Below the pieces are notes generated by a model. That model was not told where the DNA came from. It made no database searches and was given only the letters and a program-made list of their open reading frames with translations. A stretch of 64,000 bases of DNA, from contig NC_088106.1 of the NCBI RefSeq assembly GCF_036370855.1, forward strand, positions 30,766,501 through 30,830,500, given 5' to 3'. Shown piece after piece: positions 30,485 through 41,922 of this stretch (its first letter is position 1; every line of letters begins with the position of its first letter). Made by a program: the position numbers and the translations under genes. The DNA is from Dromaius novaehollandiae (Eukaryota > Chordata > Aves > Casuariiformes > Dromaiidae).

Positions 30485-31711
30485 ATGACAGCAGAAGAAG
30501 ACTTTCCAGGCGGCAGCGGCAGCGCCAGCTCTTCCTCTGGTGCCAGCACCAGCCGGCTGCCTCAGGCAACACCACCGGATGCCTCTGAAGACCTGCTGTG
30601 CACCATCTGCCTGGACACAGTGGACAACGCCGCCTACGTCGCCTTCTGCATGCACAGGTTCTGCTTTGGCTGTATCCGGCAGTGGTCAGCCACCAGAGCC
30701 CAGTGCCCGCTCTGCCAGCGGCCCTTCAGCTCCATCCTCCACACCGTGCGAGCTGACGACGACTTCCAGGAGTACCACGTGCAGCGCTCCGACAGCAGCT
30801 CATCCCATGGCTGGCGAGGAGGGAGATCGGGTTCCCGCTCTGCGGCAAGGAGGCGGCACCGCTCGTCAGCGCCCTGGCACAGCAGCTCCTCCTCCAGCAG
30901 CTCGTCTGATGACCATCGAGGAGGGAGATCGGGTTCCCGCTCTGCGGCAAGGAGGCGGCACCGCTCGTCAGCGCCCCGGCACAGCAGCTCCTCCTCCAGC
31001 AGCTCCTCCTCCAGCAGCGATGGTGGCCACGCTGGGTCCCCCGAGAGGGCCCGAAGCAGGTCTCCAAGGCATGATCACCATGGCCACAACTGGCTTCAGC
31101 ATGTAGCGAGGGGCTATGACTTCCCCAGGAGGAGCAGGCTGCGACAGAGCAGGGCTCAGGCTGCTGCTCCTGCCAGCCCTTGGGAAAGATCCCGAGCCGG
31201 GGGCCGATTGCGGCGCAGGTCACGCAGCACTGGTGGCAGCAGGAGATGGGAAGCAGCTGCTGCAGGCTGGCACCAGCATGCCTCCCCGTCGTGGGGCCAC
31301 CAGGTCCCCGGGCAGGAGGACGCTCCCGGGCCCTCCTACGCCAGCTCTGCTCAGGCTCCTGTGCCAACAGCTTCTCACAGGCAAACCTCCGAGAGCTCTG
31401 CCCAGGAGCCAGCCAGCTCTGCCCCCGCAGTGCACGCCCTGCCCCCGGCGTGGGGCCAAGCACGGCAGGAGCAGCAAAGGGGCCACAGCAGCAGAAGGCA
31501 GCGCAGAAGACACGTGGAGCCTTCGCCTGCCCGGGAGAGCCACCGCAGCAGGTCCCCCAGGCGAGGCGATGAGCAGGTGCCCTCGGGGAGCACCGAGCGC
31601 CGTCAACGGGGACAAGTGCACGAGAGATGGGATTACTCCAGGGAAAGGCACGGAGCAAGGCGCTCATCCCGGTGGAGGTCCCGCAGCCGGCCCAGGCGCA
31701 GGGGCTGGTAG
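30485..31711 (+). CDS. TOPORS-like: Long Topors-like RING E3 ligase A4 (408 aa)
   Basis: Protein identical to A3: complete C3HC4 RING at 39-77, Topors-type extension, two 34-residue RS repeats, basic C-terminus. Promoter, leader and acceptor (AG at 30480-30481) are also the same. B5 follows 1.67 kb downstream. The identity with A3 reflects the 6,347-bp duplication. Confidence 0.8.
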   Translation: MTAEEDFPGGSGSASSSSGASTSRLPQATPPDASEDLLCTICLDTVDNAAYVAFCMHRFCFGCIRQWSATRAQCPLCQRPFSSILHTVRADDDFQEYHVQRSDSSSSHGWRGGRSGSRSAARRRHRSSAPWHSSSSSSSSSDDHRGGRSGSRSAARRRHRSSAPRHSSSSSSSSSSSSDGGHAGSPERARSRSPRHDHHGHNWLQHVARGYDFPRRSRLRQSRAQAAAPASPWERSRAGGRLRRRSRSTGGSRRWEAAAAGWHQHASPSWGHQVPGQEDAPGPSYASSAQAPVPTASHRQTSESSAQEPASSAPAVHALPPAWGQARQEQQRGHSSRRQRRRHVEPSPARESHRSRSPRRGDEQVPSGSTERRQRGQVHERWDYSRERHGARRSSRWRSRSRPRRRGW

Positions 31712-31803
31712 CACACCGTGCAAAAGGAGCAACCCCAAAGCTTGCCCCTTGCCAGCGCACTTCAGGGCACTGCAGTGAGCCCTGGGAAAGAAAAGGATCC
31801 TTC

Positions 31804-32144
31804 ATGCCCCTACCAGTAAACAGGGTTTTCCTTGAGCTTCAGAGGGATTGCTTGTGTTCCATCATGCGCCCCTTGCCTCTTGTGCTGTCCCTGGGCACCG
31901 CTGGGAAGAGTCTGGCCCCGTCTTCCTAACTCCCCAGCCCCCAGCAGGGATTTCTGCACCTGGAGAAGATCCCCCTGAGCCTCCTCTTCTCCAGCCTGGA
32001 CTCTCCCAGCTCCCTCAGCCTCTTCTCGGGCAACCGAGGCTCCAGGCCCTTCATCAGCTGCGTGGCCCTTGGCTGGACTCGCTCCCGTTCGACCATGTCC
32101 CCCTTGTCCTGGGAGCCCAGAACTGCTCCTAGGACTCCTGTCAT
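31804..32144 (-). mobile_element. CR1 LINE 3' fragment, antisense, downstream of A4
   Basis: Copy of 205-545. Confidence 0.7.
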
Positions 32145-32298
32145 GGTCTCCCCAGTATTGTCGGGGCAGGTGCTGCCATGGGGGCTCCAGCACATCAGCC
32201 CCCTCCCAAGCTGGCCCTGGGTGCCTCCCCCTACCCCGGGCCCCGGGGTTTCTTGAGCAGGGAGAGGGCAGTGGGGCCTGGTGCTGAGAGCGTGGGGG

Positions 32299-32618
32299 GA
32301 CAACCATGGGGAGCTGAGCTGCTGTGGGGTGGGGCGGGGAGGCCGTGGGGCCCGTGGCTGGAGCCGTTCCGGGGGCAGTGCGGCAGCTGGGTTGTCCAGC
32401 ATGGCTGCGGGGGCTGGAGCCCCTCGGCCTGCCCGCAGCCAGCCGGGGCTGAGCGCGGGCAGGGCAGGAGCCGGAGGGCAGCAGGGCACCGAGGCAGAGC
32501 ATGGGAAGGGCCAGAGGGTGAGCAGAGATGGCTTCTCACTGCTGGCCGTGCTCTGGCCCCAGGTGTGTCCCGGGGCTGCGTGCGTGGAGGGGAGGCTGAG
32601 GGAGACTCCTCCACAAAG
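32299..32618 (+). repeat. Inverted-repeat left arm upstream of B5
   Basis: Copy of 700-1019; pairs with 34703-35015. Confidence 0.75.
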
Positions 32619-33379
32619 CCTCTTACAGCCTCTCCTGGGCAAAGAGCCACTGGCAGCGTTTGGGGAAAGCCCCCGGCCCTCTGCGGGCTCTGCACCCTTG
32701 CTGGGGCCACCCAGGCGGCCGCGCTGCCCCAAGGGTGCAGGGGCATTTGAGGCAGGAGCTCCCGTGTCCCTGCAGGGCACACTGGGGACGAAGCCTCGGG
32801 AAGGGTCGCTCCCCACCTCTTTCTTGTGCCCGTAGTGGGCACTGCTTGGGTCTGCCTTGATGCAACGCTTCAGGGTGAGGCTGGGGGAGAAGAAGAAGAC
32901 GCGAGGGGGCCCCTTTCCCCATGCAGACCAGAGGACAGGCCTCAGCTGCCGTCCCTGCAGAGAGCCTGGTTCCTCGGCACGCCTTAGCCCACCCGCTCCC
33001 TCTGCCCTGGGCTTCCTTGGCCTCACTGGGTGGGGAGCACCTTTCCCCTGGGACCGTCTCTGCTCAAGGGGAAGTGTTCTTGGGGGGAAACCCAGGCCTT
33101 GTTGTCTGCCTTGACTTCAGGAAGGCTGCGCTGTACCTCAGCGGTCAAGACGGGCCCCAGTCCTCTTCAACACAACCTCAGCCCTTCTGGGACTCTCTGA
33201 TTGTCAGAGTCGGGGGGGCCTCTTGCATGACTTGCTAATGGTGCTTGTGCTGCTTCCTCGCAGCCCTGAAGAAGACTGGGCAGCTCCTTGGCTCTTGACT
33301 CCCACAGCTTTTCTGCTTTCTCCACCCTTCGTTGCCAGGACAGCTCACACAAGCTCTCTGTCTCTTTCCTTTCTAGCAC

Positions 33380-34141
33380 ATGATGTCTTCAGAAGAGGAC
33401 ACCAGCTTTTCCCCTGGTGCCAGCACCAGCCGGCTGCAGCAGGAAATGCCGCCAGATGCCTCCAAAGACCTGCGGTGCTCCATCTGCCTCAACACACTTG
33501 ACGACACCGCCTACGTCACTGTCTACACGCACCGGTTCTGCTACGGCTGCATCCGGCAGTGGTCAGCCACCAGAGCCCAGTGCCCGCTCTGCCAGCGGCC
33601 TTTCTGCTCCGTCCACACGGGGCCACCTGACAACAGCTCCCAGGCGGATGGCACCAGGCGCTCCTTGGCCGGCCAGCGACGAGGGAGAGTTCATTCCCGC
33701 TCTGCAGCGAGCACAGCCCGAAGCAGGTCCCCCAGGGGCAACCGCGATGGCCCTAGCAGGCTTCCGCGCCAGAGGGGCTGTGACTCCCCAGCGAGGAGCA
33801 GGCGGTGGCCGAGCAGGGCTCAGGCAACCGCTCATGCTAACCGCTGGGCAAGACCCCCAGCCAGGGGCCGATTACGGCAGAGGTCCCGCAGCACCCGCGG
33901 CAGCAGACGGGAAGCACCTTCTCCAGGCTGCCACCGCAGCAGGTCCCCCAGGAGAGGCAACGACCTCCACGAGGGATTTATGCTCAGGGCGGTTCGCGAG
34001 ACCCCAGCTTGCTGGGGGAGGCAGAGGAGCATGGCTCACAGTGACATGCTAGCTCCTAACGTCAAAATGGAAGTGGTGGCCTTATTTCTTATATTCTCAT
34101 GCAACATTCTGTTATTTTTCCATTTCCACAGGTTCTTCTAG
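33380..34141 (+). CDS. TOPORS-like: Short Topors-like RING protein B5 (degenerate RING)
   Basis: A 253-residue short-class protein with ATGATG start, Tyr49 for the third RING Cys, and the other ligands present. It reads QRPFCSVHTG, shared with B6, which puts a new Cys at residue 76, five residues after the last RING ligand. That Cys is unlikely to replace the missing ligand because it is far from position 49 in sequence. RS region and hydrophobic tail are present; acceptor-like CACAGG before the stop is intact. Leader donor is at 32875 and acceptor AG at 33375-33376. No A-like promoter. Confidence 0.65.
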   Translation: MMSSEEDTSFSPGASTSRLQQEMPPDASKDLRCSICLNTLDDTAYVTVYTHRFCYGCIRQWSATRAQCPLCQRPFCSVHTGPPDNSSQADGTRRSLAGQRRGRVHSRSAASTARSRSPRGNRDGPSRLPRQRGCDSPARSRRWPSRAQATAHANRWARPPARGRLRQRSRSTRGSRREAPSPGCHRSRSPRRGNDLHEGFMLRAVRETPACWGRQRSMAHSDMLAPNVKMEVVALFLIFSCNILLFFHFHRFF

Positions 34142-34320
34142 AACCCCCCACTTCCAGCAGCTGCCTGGGGCCTCGGGGCAGATCCGGACGAGGGCAGCGG
34201 GAGCTGCAGTGCCCATCGCTGGCAAACACCAGGCTGAAACAACGCAGCAGACTCGAGCAGACAGCCTGGGTGCCTGTGAGCCTCCTGTGCCTCCTGCTGT
34301 GTTGGGCCAGGTGCTTAATT

Positions 34321-34350
34321 AATAAAAGGCAGGCAGCACCCGCTGCCTGC
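34321..34350 (+). promoter_or_regulatory. B5 poly(A) signal with adjacent hairpin
   Basis: AATAAA at 34321-34326; hairpin at 34329-34350. Confidence 0.75.
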
Positions 34351-34702
34351 AACCAACACCCTTGCCTCTGTGCTGACTTTGTTCAGCCCTCGGCTCACAG
34401 ACGAGAGCGACCAGCCTTGAAAAAGCCCCAAGGCGGCGCTGGCAGAGAGAGCTGCCCGGGCCTCCGCACCGGCCTCCAAACTCTGCAAGGGCTGCAAGCG
34501 CTGACGAGCCAGCTTTCCGGCAGGAGCTAACATCTGTCCCGATGGACTGGGGCCGGTCCAGATTTGGCTCTGTGCAAAACAGCCACGTGCCCCAGGGACC
34601 AGGGAAGTCGGGACACACCATCTCCATTCCTCCCTGGAAATACAGATTTTATTCCGCCAAGGGCAGCTGTGCCCTGCAAAGCCTCCGGCTCCTGCCAGGA
34701 AG

Positions 34703-35015
34703 GGCTTTGTGGAGGAGTCTCCCTCAGCCTCCCCTCCATGCACACAGCCCCAGGACACACCTGGGGCCAGAGCACGGCCAGCAGTGAGAAGCCATCTCTG
34801 CTCACCCTCTGGCCCTTCCCATGCTCTGCCTCCCTCGGTGCCCTGCTGCCCTCCAGCTCCCACCCTGCCCGCGCTCAGCCCCGGCTGGCTGCGGGCAGGC
34901 CGAGGGGCTCCAGCCCCCGCAGCCATGCCGGGCAACCCAGCTGCCACACTGCCCCCGGAACAGCTCCAGCCACGGGCCCCACCGCTGGAAGGTCCCTCCC
35001 CACAGCAGCCTGACA
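34703..35015 (-). repeat. Inverted-repeat right arm downstream of B5
   Basis: Copy of 3103-3415; partner of 32299-32618. Confidence 0.75.
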
Positions 35016-35314
35016 GCAGGCTCCAGCCCTCGGCACTGGCTTCAGCCCTTTCTCCCTGGGGCTCTTGCTGCTTGGGACTGCGCCAGGCTTCACGCTGCCT
35101 TCACTGGCAGTCGGGGGCTGATGTCTGTGCACACCTCCGACTTGCTGGGTTAAATGTGCCCCCTGTCTTGAGGAAGGGAACAAAGAGGGTGCAGGCAAGG
35201 ACATGCCCGCGCCTTGTCTGCACTCCTAGGCCTCCATGGCCTGCAGCAGCCTCACCTGGGGCCTCCCCCACACCCTGCCCACGGGCCCCGGAGCCCAGTT
35301 CAGCTTACCCCGGG

Positions 35315-35672
35315 AGCATCTCTCCTCTGAGGACAGGCTGAGGGAGCTGCCACTGTTGAGGGAGAGGCTAAAGAGGACGGGGCCAGGCTCTTTGCAGTGG
35401 CCCAGGCACAGGACGAGAGGCAGCAGGCACCAACACAAACATAGGCACTTCCGTCTGACCATGAGGAAAGCCTTTCTCACTGTGAGGGCAACTGAGCTCT
35501 GGTTGCCCACAGAGCTTGGGGAGTCTCCAGCCTTGGAGCTATTCAAATGCCACCTCGACAGCTCCCGGGGCAATGTGCTCTAGGTGACCCTGCTTGAGCA
35601 CGGGGGTGGCACTCCATGACCTCCACAGGTGCCTTCCAACCTCAACCGTTCTCTGACCCCGTGACTGTGAAA
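35315..35672 (+). mobile_element. CR1 LINE 3' fragment, sense, upstream of A5
   Basis: Copy of 3715-4072. Confidence 0.85.
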
Positions 35673-35674
35673 AT

Positions 35675-36411
35675 AGTGCCCCAACTCCTCAATGCCGCAC
35701 ATGCGTTTTATGGCCCAGGCTTTGTGGGGGTGGGTGGAGGAAAGGCAGGGAAGGCGGTCCTGTTCTCCTGGGCAGAAAACATTGTGCGGTTCACCAACAC
35801 AACTCTGGCTGAATTTGGTCACCCTGACGGTTGGCAGCATCCAGCTTGAACTCCACTGAAAGAGGAGAAGAGGAGAAATAACTCGGCAAGTCTGAGCTTT
35901 GCACTAACATCCAGCCTCCGACTGCCAGTGCAGCCAAGGCAAAGCCGGGCACAGCCCCAAGCAGCAACAGCCCCACGCGGAAAGAGCCCAAGCACACGCC
36001 AAGGGCTGAAGCCTGCTCTCCAAGGGACTTTGCAAGCCCAGGGCTGCTCCTGCAGCCTGGGCGTCTTTGGGGTGTGGCCCTGAGAGCCCTGTGACGTCAC
36101 CAGAGAGTTCCTGTGACTCCCGTGACATCACCGCTTGGAGGCAGCCGCACAGTGGGGACCCCCGCACTTAGCCCCAAGCTCCGCGCTGGGTGGCACGCAA
36201 GGCGTCCAGGGCCCGGCAGGGTCACGGCTTTGCGTTTGGGGCTTTGCTCTGCGGCCAGCAGCAGCTCTGCCTGGCTGACTCGGGGGCTGTGGACCCCGCG
36301 CGGCTGCTGACCCGCAGGCGAGGGTGCCCAGAGGGTGCCAAGAGCGTTGGGGAGCCCTGAAGGCTCACGGGGTGTTCCCCGTTGTGCACGGACTGACGTC
36401 TGCAGGTGAGC
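35675..36411 (+). promoter_or_regulatory. A5 promoter region with full CRE palindrome
   Basis: TGACGTCA at 36092-36099; leader donor GT at 36406. In the following intron the 7-bp unit GTAGCCC occurs three times (36533-36553) rather than twice. Confidence 0.55.
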
Positions 36412-36839
36412 TGTGCTGCTGCAAGGCAGGCAGGCAGCGTGGGCGGCAGTGGCGGGTGTGGGCACTGCTTGGGTCTGCCTTGATGCAGCGCTTCAGGGTG
36501 AGGCTGGGGGAGAAGAAGTCCCCCTCACCCCGTAGCCCGTAGCCCGTAGCCCACCCGGTGCCTTTTCCCCAGCCTTCCTTGCCCTCGCTGGCTGGCAACA
36601 CCCTTCCCCCAGGACCTCCCCTGCTCCAGGGGAAGCATTGCTGGGCAAAGCCAGAGCCGGAAGGGAGTCTTTTAGGGGGGCCTTTACACTGCCTCGCAAA
36701 TGGGGCTTCTGCTGCTTCCTTGCAGCCTTCAAGAAGCCTGGGCAGCTCTTTGGCTCTCCACCTCCACAGCTTTCCTGCTTTCTCCTCCCTTTGTCTCCAG
36801 GAAAGGTCCCGAGCTCCAGGTCTCTTTCCTTTGTAGAAC

Positions 36840-37964
36840 ATGACAGCAGAAGAAGACTTTCCAGGCGGCAGCGGCAGCGCCAGCTCTTCCTCTGGTGCCA
36901 GCACCAGCCGGCTGCCTCAGGCAACACCACCGGATGCCTCTGAAGACCTGCTGTGCACCATCTGCCTGGACACAGTGGACAACGCCGCCTACGTCGCCTT
37001 CTGCATGCACAGGTTCTGCTTTGGCTGTATCCGGCAGTGGTCAGCCACCAGAGCCCAGTGCCCGCTCTGCCAGCGGCCCTTCAGCTCCATCCTCCACACC
37101 GTGCGAGCTGACAACGACTTCCAGGAGTACCACGTGCAGCGCTCCGACAGCAGCTCATCCCATGGCTGGCGAGGAGGGAGATCGGGTTCCCGCTCTGCGG
37201 CAAGGAGGCGGCACCGCTCGTCAGCGCCTCGGCACAGCAGCTCCTCCTCCAGCAGCTCCTCCTCCAGCAGCGATGGTGGCCACGCTGGGTCCCCCGAGAG
37301 GGCCCGAAGCAGGTCTCCAAGGCATGATCACCATGGCCACAACTGGCTTCAGCATGTAGCGAGGGGCTATGACTTCCCCAGGAGGAGCAGGCTGCGACAG
37401 AGCAGGGCTCAGGCTGCTGCTCCTGCCAGCCCTTGGGAAAGATCCCGAGCCGGGGGCCGATTGCGGCGCAGGTCACGCAGCACTGGTGGCAGCAGGAGAT
37501 GGGAAGCAGCTGCTGCAGGCTGGCACCAGCATGCCTCCCCGTCGTGGGGCCACCAGGTCCCCGGGCAGGAGGACGCTCCCGGGCCCTCCTACGCCAGCTC
37601 TGCTCAGGCTCCTGTGCCAACAGCTTCTCACAGGCAAACCTCCGAGAGCTCTGCCCAGGAGCCAGCCAGCTCTGCCCCCGCAGCGCACGCCCTGCCCCCG
37701 GCGTGGGGCCAAGCACGGCAGGAGCAGCAAAGGGGCCACAGCAGCAGAAGGCAGCGCAGAAGACGCGTGGAGCCTTCGCCTGCCCGGGAGAGCCACCGCA
37801 GCAGGTCCCCCAGGCGAGGCGATGAGCAGGTGCCCTCGGGGAGCACCGAGCGCCGTCAACGTGGACAAGTGCATGAGAGATGGGATTACTCCAGGGAAAG
37901 GCACGGAGCAAGGCGCTCATCCCGGTGGAGGTCCCGCAGCCGGCCCAGGCGCAGGGGCTGGTAG
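36840..37964 (+). CDS. TOPORS-like: Long Topors-like RING E3 ligase A5 (374 aa)
   Basis: A 374-residue protein with an intact C3HC4 RING. It has Asn for the second Asp just after the RING (VRADNDFQEY), a change not seen in the other long copies. It keeps the first RS repeat (SHGWRGG), as in A2, but shares HALPPAWGQ and RGHSSRRQ with A3 and A4, so it looks like a contracted relative of those copies. Start context as in A1; acceptor AG at 36835-36836. B6 follows 1.67 kb downstream. Confidence 0.8.
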   Translation: MTAEEDFPGGSGSASSSSGASTSRLPQATPPDASEDLLCTICLDTVDNAAYVAFCMHRFCFGCIRQWSATRAQCPLCQRPFSSILHTVRADNDFQEYHVQRSDSSSSHGWRGGRSGSRSAARRRHRSSAPRHSSSSSSSSSSSSDGGHAGSPERARSRSPRHDHHGHNWLQHVARGYDFPRRSRLRQSRAQAAAPASPWERSRAGGRLRRRSRSTGGSRRWEAAAAGWHQHASPSWGHQVPGQEDAPGPSYASSAQAPVPTASHRQTSESSAQEPASSAPAAHALPPAWGQARQEQQRGHSSRRQRRRRVEPSPARESHRSRSPRRGDEQVPSGSTERRQRGQVHERWDYSRERHGARRSSRWRSRSRPRRRGW

Positions 37965-38056
37965 CACACCGTGCAAAAGGAGCAACCCCAAAGCTTGGCC
38001 CTTGCCAGCGCACTTCAGGGCACTGCAGTGAGCCCTGGGAAAGAAAAGGATCCTTC

Positions 38057-38397
38057 ATGCCCCTACCAGTAAACAGGGTTTTCCTTGAGCTTCAGAGGGA
38101 TTGCTTGTGTTCCATCATGCGCCCCTTGCCTCTTGTGCTGTCCCTGGGCACTGCTGGGAAGAGTCTGGCCCCGTCTTCCTAACTCCCCAGCCCCCAGCAG
38201 GGATTTCTGCACCTGGAGAAGATCCCCCTGAGCCTCCTCTTCTCCAGCCTGGACTCTCCCAGCTCCCTCAGCCTCTTCTCGGGCAACCGAGGCTCCAGGC
38301 CCTTCATCAGCTGCGTGGCCCTTGGCTGGACTCGCTCCCGTTCGACCATGTCCCCCTTGTCCTGGGAGCCCAGAACTGCTCCTAGGACTCCTGTCAT
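38057..38397 (-). mobile_element. CR1 LINE 3' fragment, antisense, downstream of A5
   Basis: Copy of 205-545. Confidence 0.7.
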
Positions 38398-38551
38398 GGT
38401 CTCCCCAGTATTGTCGGGGCAGGTGCTGCCATGGGGGCTCCAGCACATCAGCCCCCTCCCAAGCTGGCCCTGGGTGCCTCCCCCTACCCCGGGCCCCGGG
38501 GTTTCTTGAGCAGGGAGAGGGCAGTGGGGCCTGGTGCTGAGAGCGTGGGGG

Positions 38552-38871
38552 GACAACCATGGGGAGCTGAGCTGCTGTGGGGTGGGGCGGGGAGGCCGTG
38601 GGGCCCGTGGCTGGAGCCATTCCGGGGGCAGTGCGGCAGCTGGGTTGTCCAGCATGGCTGCAGGGGCTGGAGCCCCTCGGCCTGCCCGCAGCCAGCCGGG
38701 GCTGAGCGCGGGCAGGGCGGGAGCCGGAGGGCAGCAGGGCACCGAGGCAGAGCATGGGAAGGGCCAGAGGGTGAGCAGAGATGGCTTCTCACTGCTGGCC
38801 GTGCTCTGGCCCCAGGTGTGTCCCGGGGCTGCGTGCGTGGAGGGGAGGCTGAGGGAGACTCCTCCACAAAG
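38552..38871 (+). repeat. Inverted-repeat left arm upstream of B6
   Basis: Copy of 700-1019; pairs with 40951-41263. Confidence 0.75.
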
Positions 38872-39631
38872 CCTCTTACAGCCTCTCCTGGGCAAAGAGC
38901 CACTGGCAGCGTTTGGGGAAAGCCCCCGGCACTCTGCGGGCTCTGCACCCTCGCTGGGGCCACCCAGGCGGCCGCGCTGCCCCAAGGGTGCAGGGGCATT
39001 TGAGGCAGGAGCTCCCGTGTCCCTGCAGGGCACACTGGGGACGAAGCCTCGGGAAGGGTCGCTCCCCACCTCTTTCTTGTGCCCGTAGTGGGCACTGCTT
39101 GGGTCTGCCTTGATGCAACGCTTCAGGGTGAGGATGGGGGAGAAGAAGACGACGCGAGGGGGCCCCTTTCCCCATGCAGACCAGAGGACAGGCCTCAGCT
39201 GCCGTCCCTGCAGAGAGCCTGGTTCCTCGGCACACCTTAGCCCACCCGCTCCCTCTGCCCTGGGCTTCCTTGGCCTCACTGGGTGGGGAGCACCTTTCCC
39301 CTGGGACCGTCTCTGCTCAAGGGGAAGTGTTCTTGGGGGGAAACCCAGGCCTTGTTGTCTGCCTTGACTTCAGGAAGGCTGCGCTGTACCTCAGCGGTCA
39401 AGACGGGCCCCAGTCCTCTTCAACACAACCTCAGCCCTTCTGGGACTCTCTGATTGTCAGAGTCGGGGGGCCTCTCGCATGACTTGCTAATGGTGCTTGT
39501 GCTGCTTCCTCGCAGCCCTGAAGAAGACTGGGCAGCTCCTTGGCTCTTGACTCCCACAGCTTTTCTGCTTTCTCCACCCTTCGTTGCCAGGACAGCTCAC
39601 ACAAGCTCTCTGTCTCTTTCCTTTCTAGCAC

Positions 39632-40393
39632 ATGATGTCTTCAGAAGAGGACACCAGCTTTTCCCCTGGTGCCAGCACCAGCCGGCTGCAGCAGGAAATG
39701 CCGCCAGATGCCTCCAAAGACCTGCGGTGCTCCATCTGCCTCAACACACTTGACGACACCGCCTACGTCACTGTCTACACGCACCGGTTCTGCTACGGCT
39801 GCATCCGGCAGTGGTCAGCCACCAGAGCCCAGTGCCCGCTCTGCCAGCGGCCTTTCTGCTCCGTCCACACGGGGCCACCTGACAACAGCTCCCAGGCGGA
39901 TGGCACCAGGCGCTCCTTGGCCGGCCAGCGACGAGGGAGAGTTCATTCCCGCTCTGCAGCGAGCACAGCCCGAAGCAGGTCCCCCAGGGGCAACCGCGAT
40001 GGCCCTAGCAGGCTTCCGCGCCAGAGGGGCTGTGACTCCCCAGCGAGGAGCAGGCGGTGGCCGAGCAGGGCTCAGGCAACCGCTCATGCTGACCGCTGGG
40101 CAAGACCCCCAGCCAGGGGCCGATTACGGCAGAGGTCCCGCAGCACCCGTGGCAGCAGACGGGAAGCACCTTCTCCAGGCTGCCACCGCAGCAGGTCCCC
40201 CAGGAGAGGCAACGACCTCCACGAGGGATTTATGCTCAGGGCGGTTCACGAGACCCCAGCTTGCTGGGGGAGGCAGAGGAGCATGGCTCACAGTGACATG
40301 CTAGCTCCTAACGTCAAAATGGAAGTGGTGGCCTTATTTCTTATATTCTCATGCAACATTCTGTTATTTTTCCATTTCCACACATTCTTCTAG
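39632..40393 (+). CDS. TOPORS-like: Short Topors-like RING protein B6 (degenerate RING)
   Basis: A 253-residue short-class protein: Tyr49 for Cys in the RING, QRPFCS as in B5, RS-rich middle, hydrophobic tail ending FHFHTFF. As in B1, the acceptor-like site before the stop reads CACACA, not CACAGG, so a spliced 3' end is not available in this copy. Leader donor at 39128; no A-like promoter. It is followed by A6, which precedes the second X block. Confidence 0.65.
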   Translation: MMSSEEDTSFSPGASTSRLQQEMPPDASKDLRCSICLNTLDDTAYVTVYTHRFCYGCIRQWSATRAQCPLCQRPFCSVHTGPPDNSSQADGTRRSLAGQRRGRVHSRSAASTARSRSPRGNRDGPSRLPRQRGCDSPARSRRWPSRAQATAHADRWARPPARGRLRQRSRSTRGSRREAPSPGCHRSRSPRRGNDLHEGFMLRAVHETPACWGRQRSMAHSDMLAPNVKMEVVALFLIFSCNILLFFHFHTFF

Positions 40394-40568
40394 AACCCCC
40401 CACTTCCAGCAGCTGCCTGGGGCCTCGGGGCAGATCCGGACGAGGGCAGCGGGAGCTGCAGTGCCCATCGCTGGCAAACACCAGGCTGAAACAACGCAGC
40501 AGACTCGAGCAGACAGCCTGGGTGCCTGTGAGCCTCCTGTGCCTCCTGCTGTGTTGGGCCAGGTGCTT

Positions 40569-40598
40569 AATAAAAGGCAGGCAGCACCCGCTGCCTGC
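40569..40598 (+). promoter_or_regulatory. B6 poly(A) signal with adjacent hairpin
   Basis: AATAAA at 40569-40574. A 4-bp deletion shortens TTAATTAATAAA to TTAATAAA, but signal and hairpin (40577-40598) survive. Confidence 0.75.
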
Positions 40599-40950
40599 AA
40601 CCAACACCCTTGCCTCTGTGCTGACTTTGTTCAGCCCTCGGCTCACAGACGAGAGCGACCAGCCTTGAAAAAGCCCCAAGGCGGCGCTGGCAGAGAGAGC
40701 TGCCCGGGCCTCCGCACCGGCCTCCAAACTCTGCAAGGGCTGCAAGCGCTGACGAGCCAGCTTTCCGGCAGGAGCTAACATCTGTCCCGATGGACTGGGG
40801 CCGGTCCAGATTTGGCTCTGTGCAAAACAGCCACGTGCCCCAGGGACCGGGGAAGTCGGGACACACCATCTCCATTCCTCCCTGGAAATACAGATTTTAT
40901 TCCGCCAAGGGCAGCTGTGCCCTGCAAAGCCTCCGGCTCCTGCCAGGAAG

Positions 40951-41263
40951 GGCTTTGTGGAGGAGTCTCCCTCAGCCTCCCCTCCACGCACACAGCCCCA
41001 GGACACACCTGGGGCCAGAGCACGGCCAGCAGTGAGAAGCCATCTCTGCTCACCCTCTGGCCCTTCCCATGCTCTGCCTCCCTCGGTGCCCTGCTGCCCT
41101 CCAGCTCCCGCCCTGCCCGCGCTCAGCCCCGGCTGGCTGCGGGCAGGCCGAGGGGCTCCAGCCCCCGCAGCCATGCCGGGCAACCCAGCTGCCACACTGC
41201 CCCCGGAACAGCTCCAGCCACGGGCCCCACCGCTGGAAGGTCCCTCCCCACAGCAGCCTGACA
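40951..41263 (-). repeat. Inverted-repeat right arm downstream of B6
   Basis: Copy of 3103-3415; partner of 38552-38871. Confidence 0.75.
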
Positions 41264-41562
41264 GCAGGCTCCAGCCCTCGGCACTGGCTTCAGCCCTTTC
41301 TCCCTGGGGCTCTTGCTGCTTGGGACTGCGCCAGGCTTCACGCTGCCTTCACTGGCAGTCGGGGGCTGATGTCTGTGCACACCTCCGACTTGCTGGGTTA
41401 AATGTGCCCCCTGTCTTGAGGAAGGGAACAAAGAGGGTGCAGGCAAGGACATGCCCGCGCCTTGTCTGCACTCCTAGGCCTCCATGGCCTGCAGCAGCCT
41501 CACCTGGGGCCTCCCCCACACCCTGCCCACGGGCCCCGGAGCCCAGTTCAGCTTACCCCGGG

Positions 41563-41920
41563 AGCATCTCTCCTCTGAGGACAGGCTGAGGGAGCTGCCA
41601 CTGTTGAGGGAGAGGCTAAAGAGGACGGGGCCAGGCTCTTTGCAGTGGCCCAGGCACAGGACAAGAGGCAGCAGGCACCAACACAAACATAGGCACTTCC
41701 GTCTGACCATGAGGAAAGCCTTTCTCACTGTGAGGGCAACTGAGCTCTGGTTGCCCACAGAGCTTGGGGAGTCTCCAGCCTTGGAGCTATTCAAATGCCA
41801 CCTCGACAGCTCCCGGGGCAATGTGCTCTAGGTGACCCTGCTTGAGCACGGGGGTGGCACTCCATGACCTCCACAGGTGCCTTCCAACCTCAACCGTTCT
41901 CTGACCCCGTGACTGTGAAA
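41563..41920 (+). mobile_element. CR1 LINE 3' fragment, sense, upstream of A6
   Basis: Copy of 3715-4072. Confidence 0.85.
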
Positions 41921-41922
41921 AT

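Larger units (their letters stand above)
26489..32835 (+). repeat. 6,347-bp tandem unit, second copy (B4-A4)
   Basis: Near-identical to 20142-26488. Either a very recent duplication or an assembly duplication. Confidence 0.8.

Noticed and set aside
36529..36555. Third GTAGCCC unit in the A5 intron
   Set aside because: Simple slippage of a short tandem repeat in an intron; no reason to assign function.
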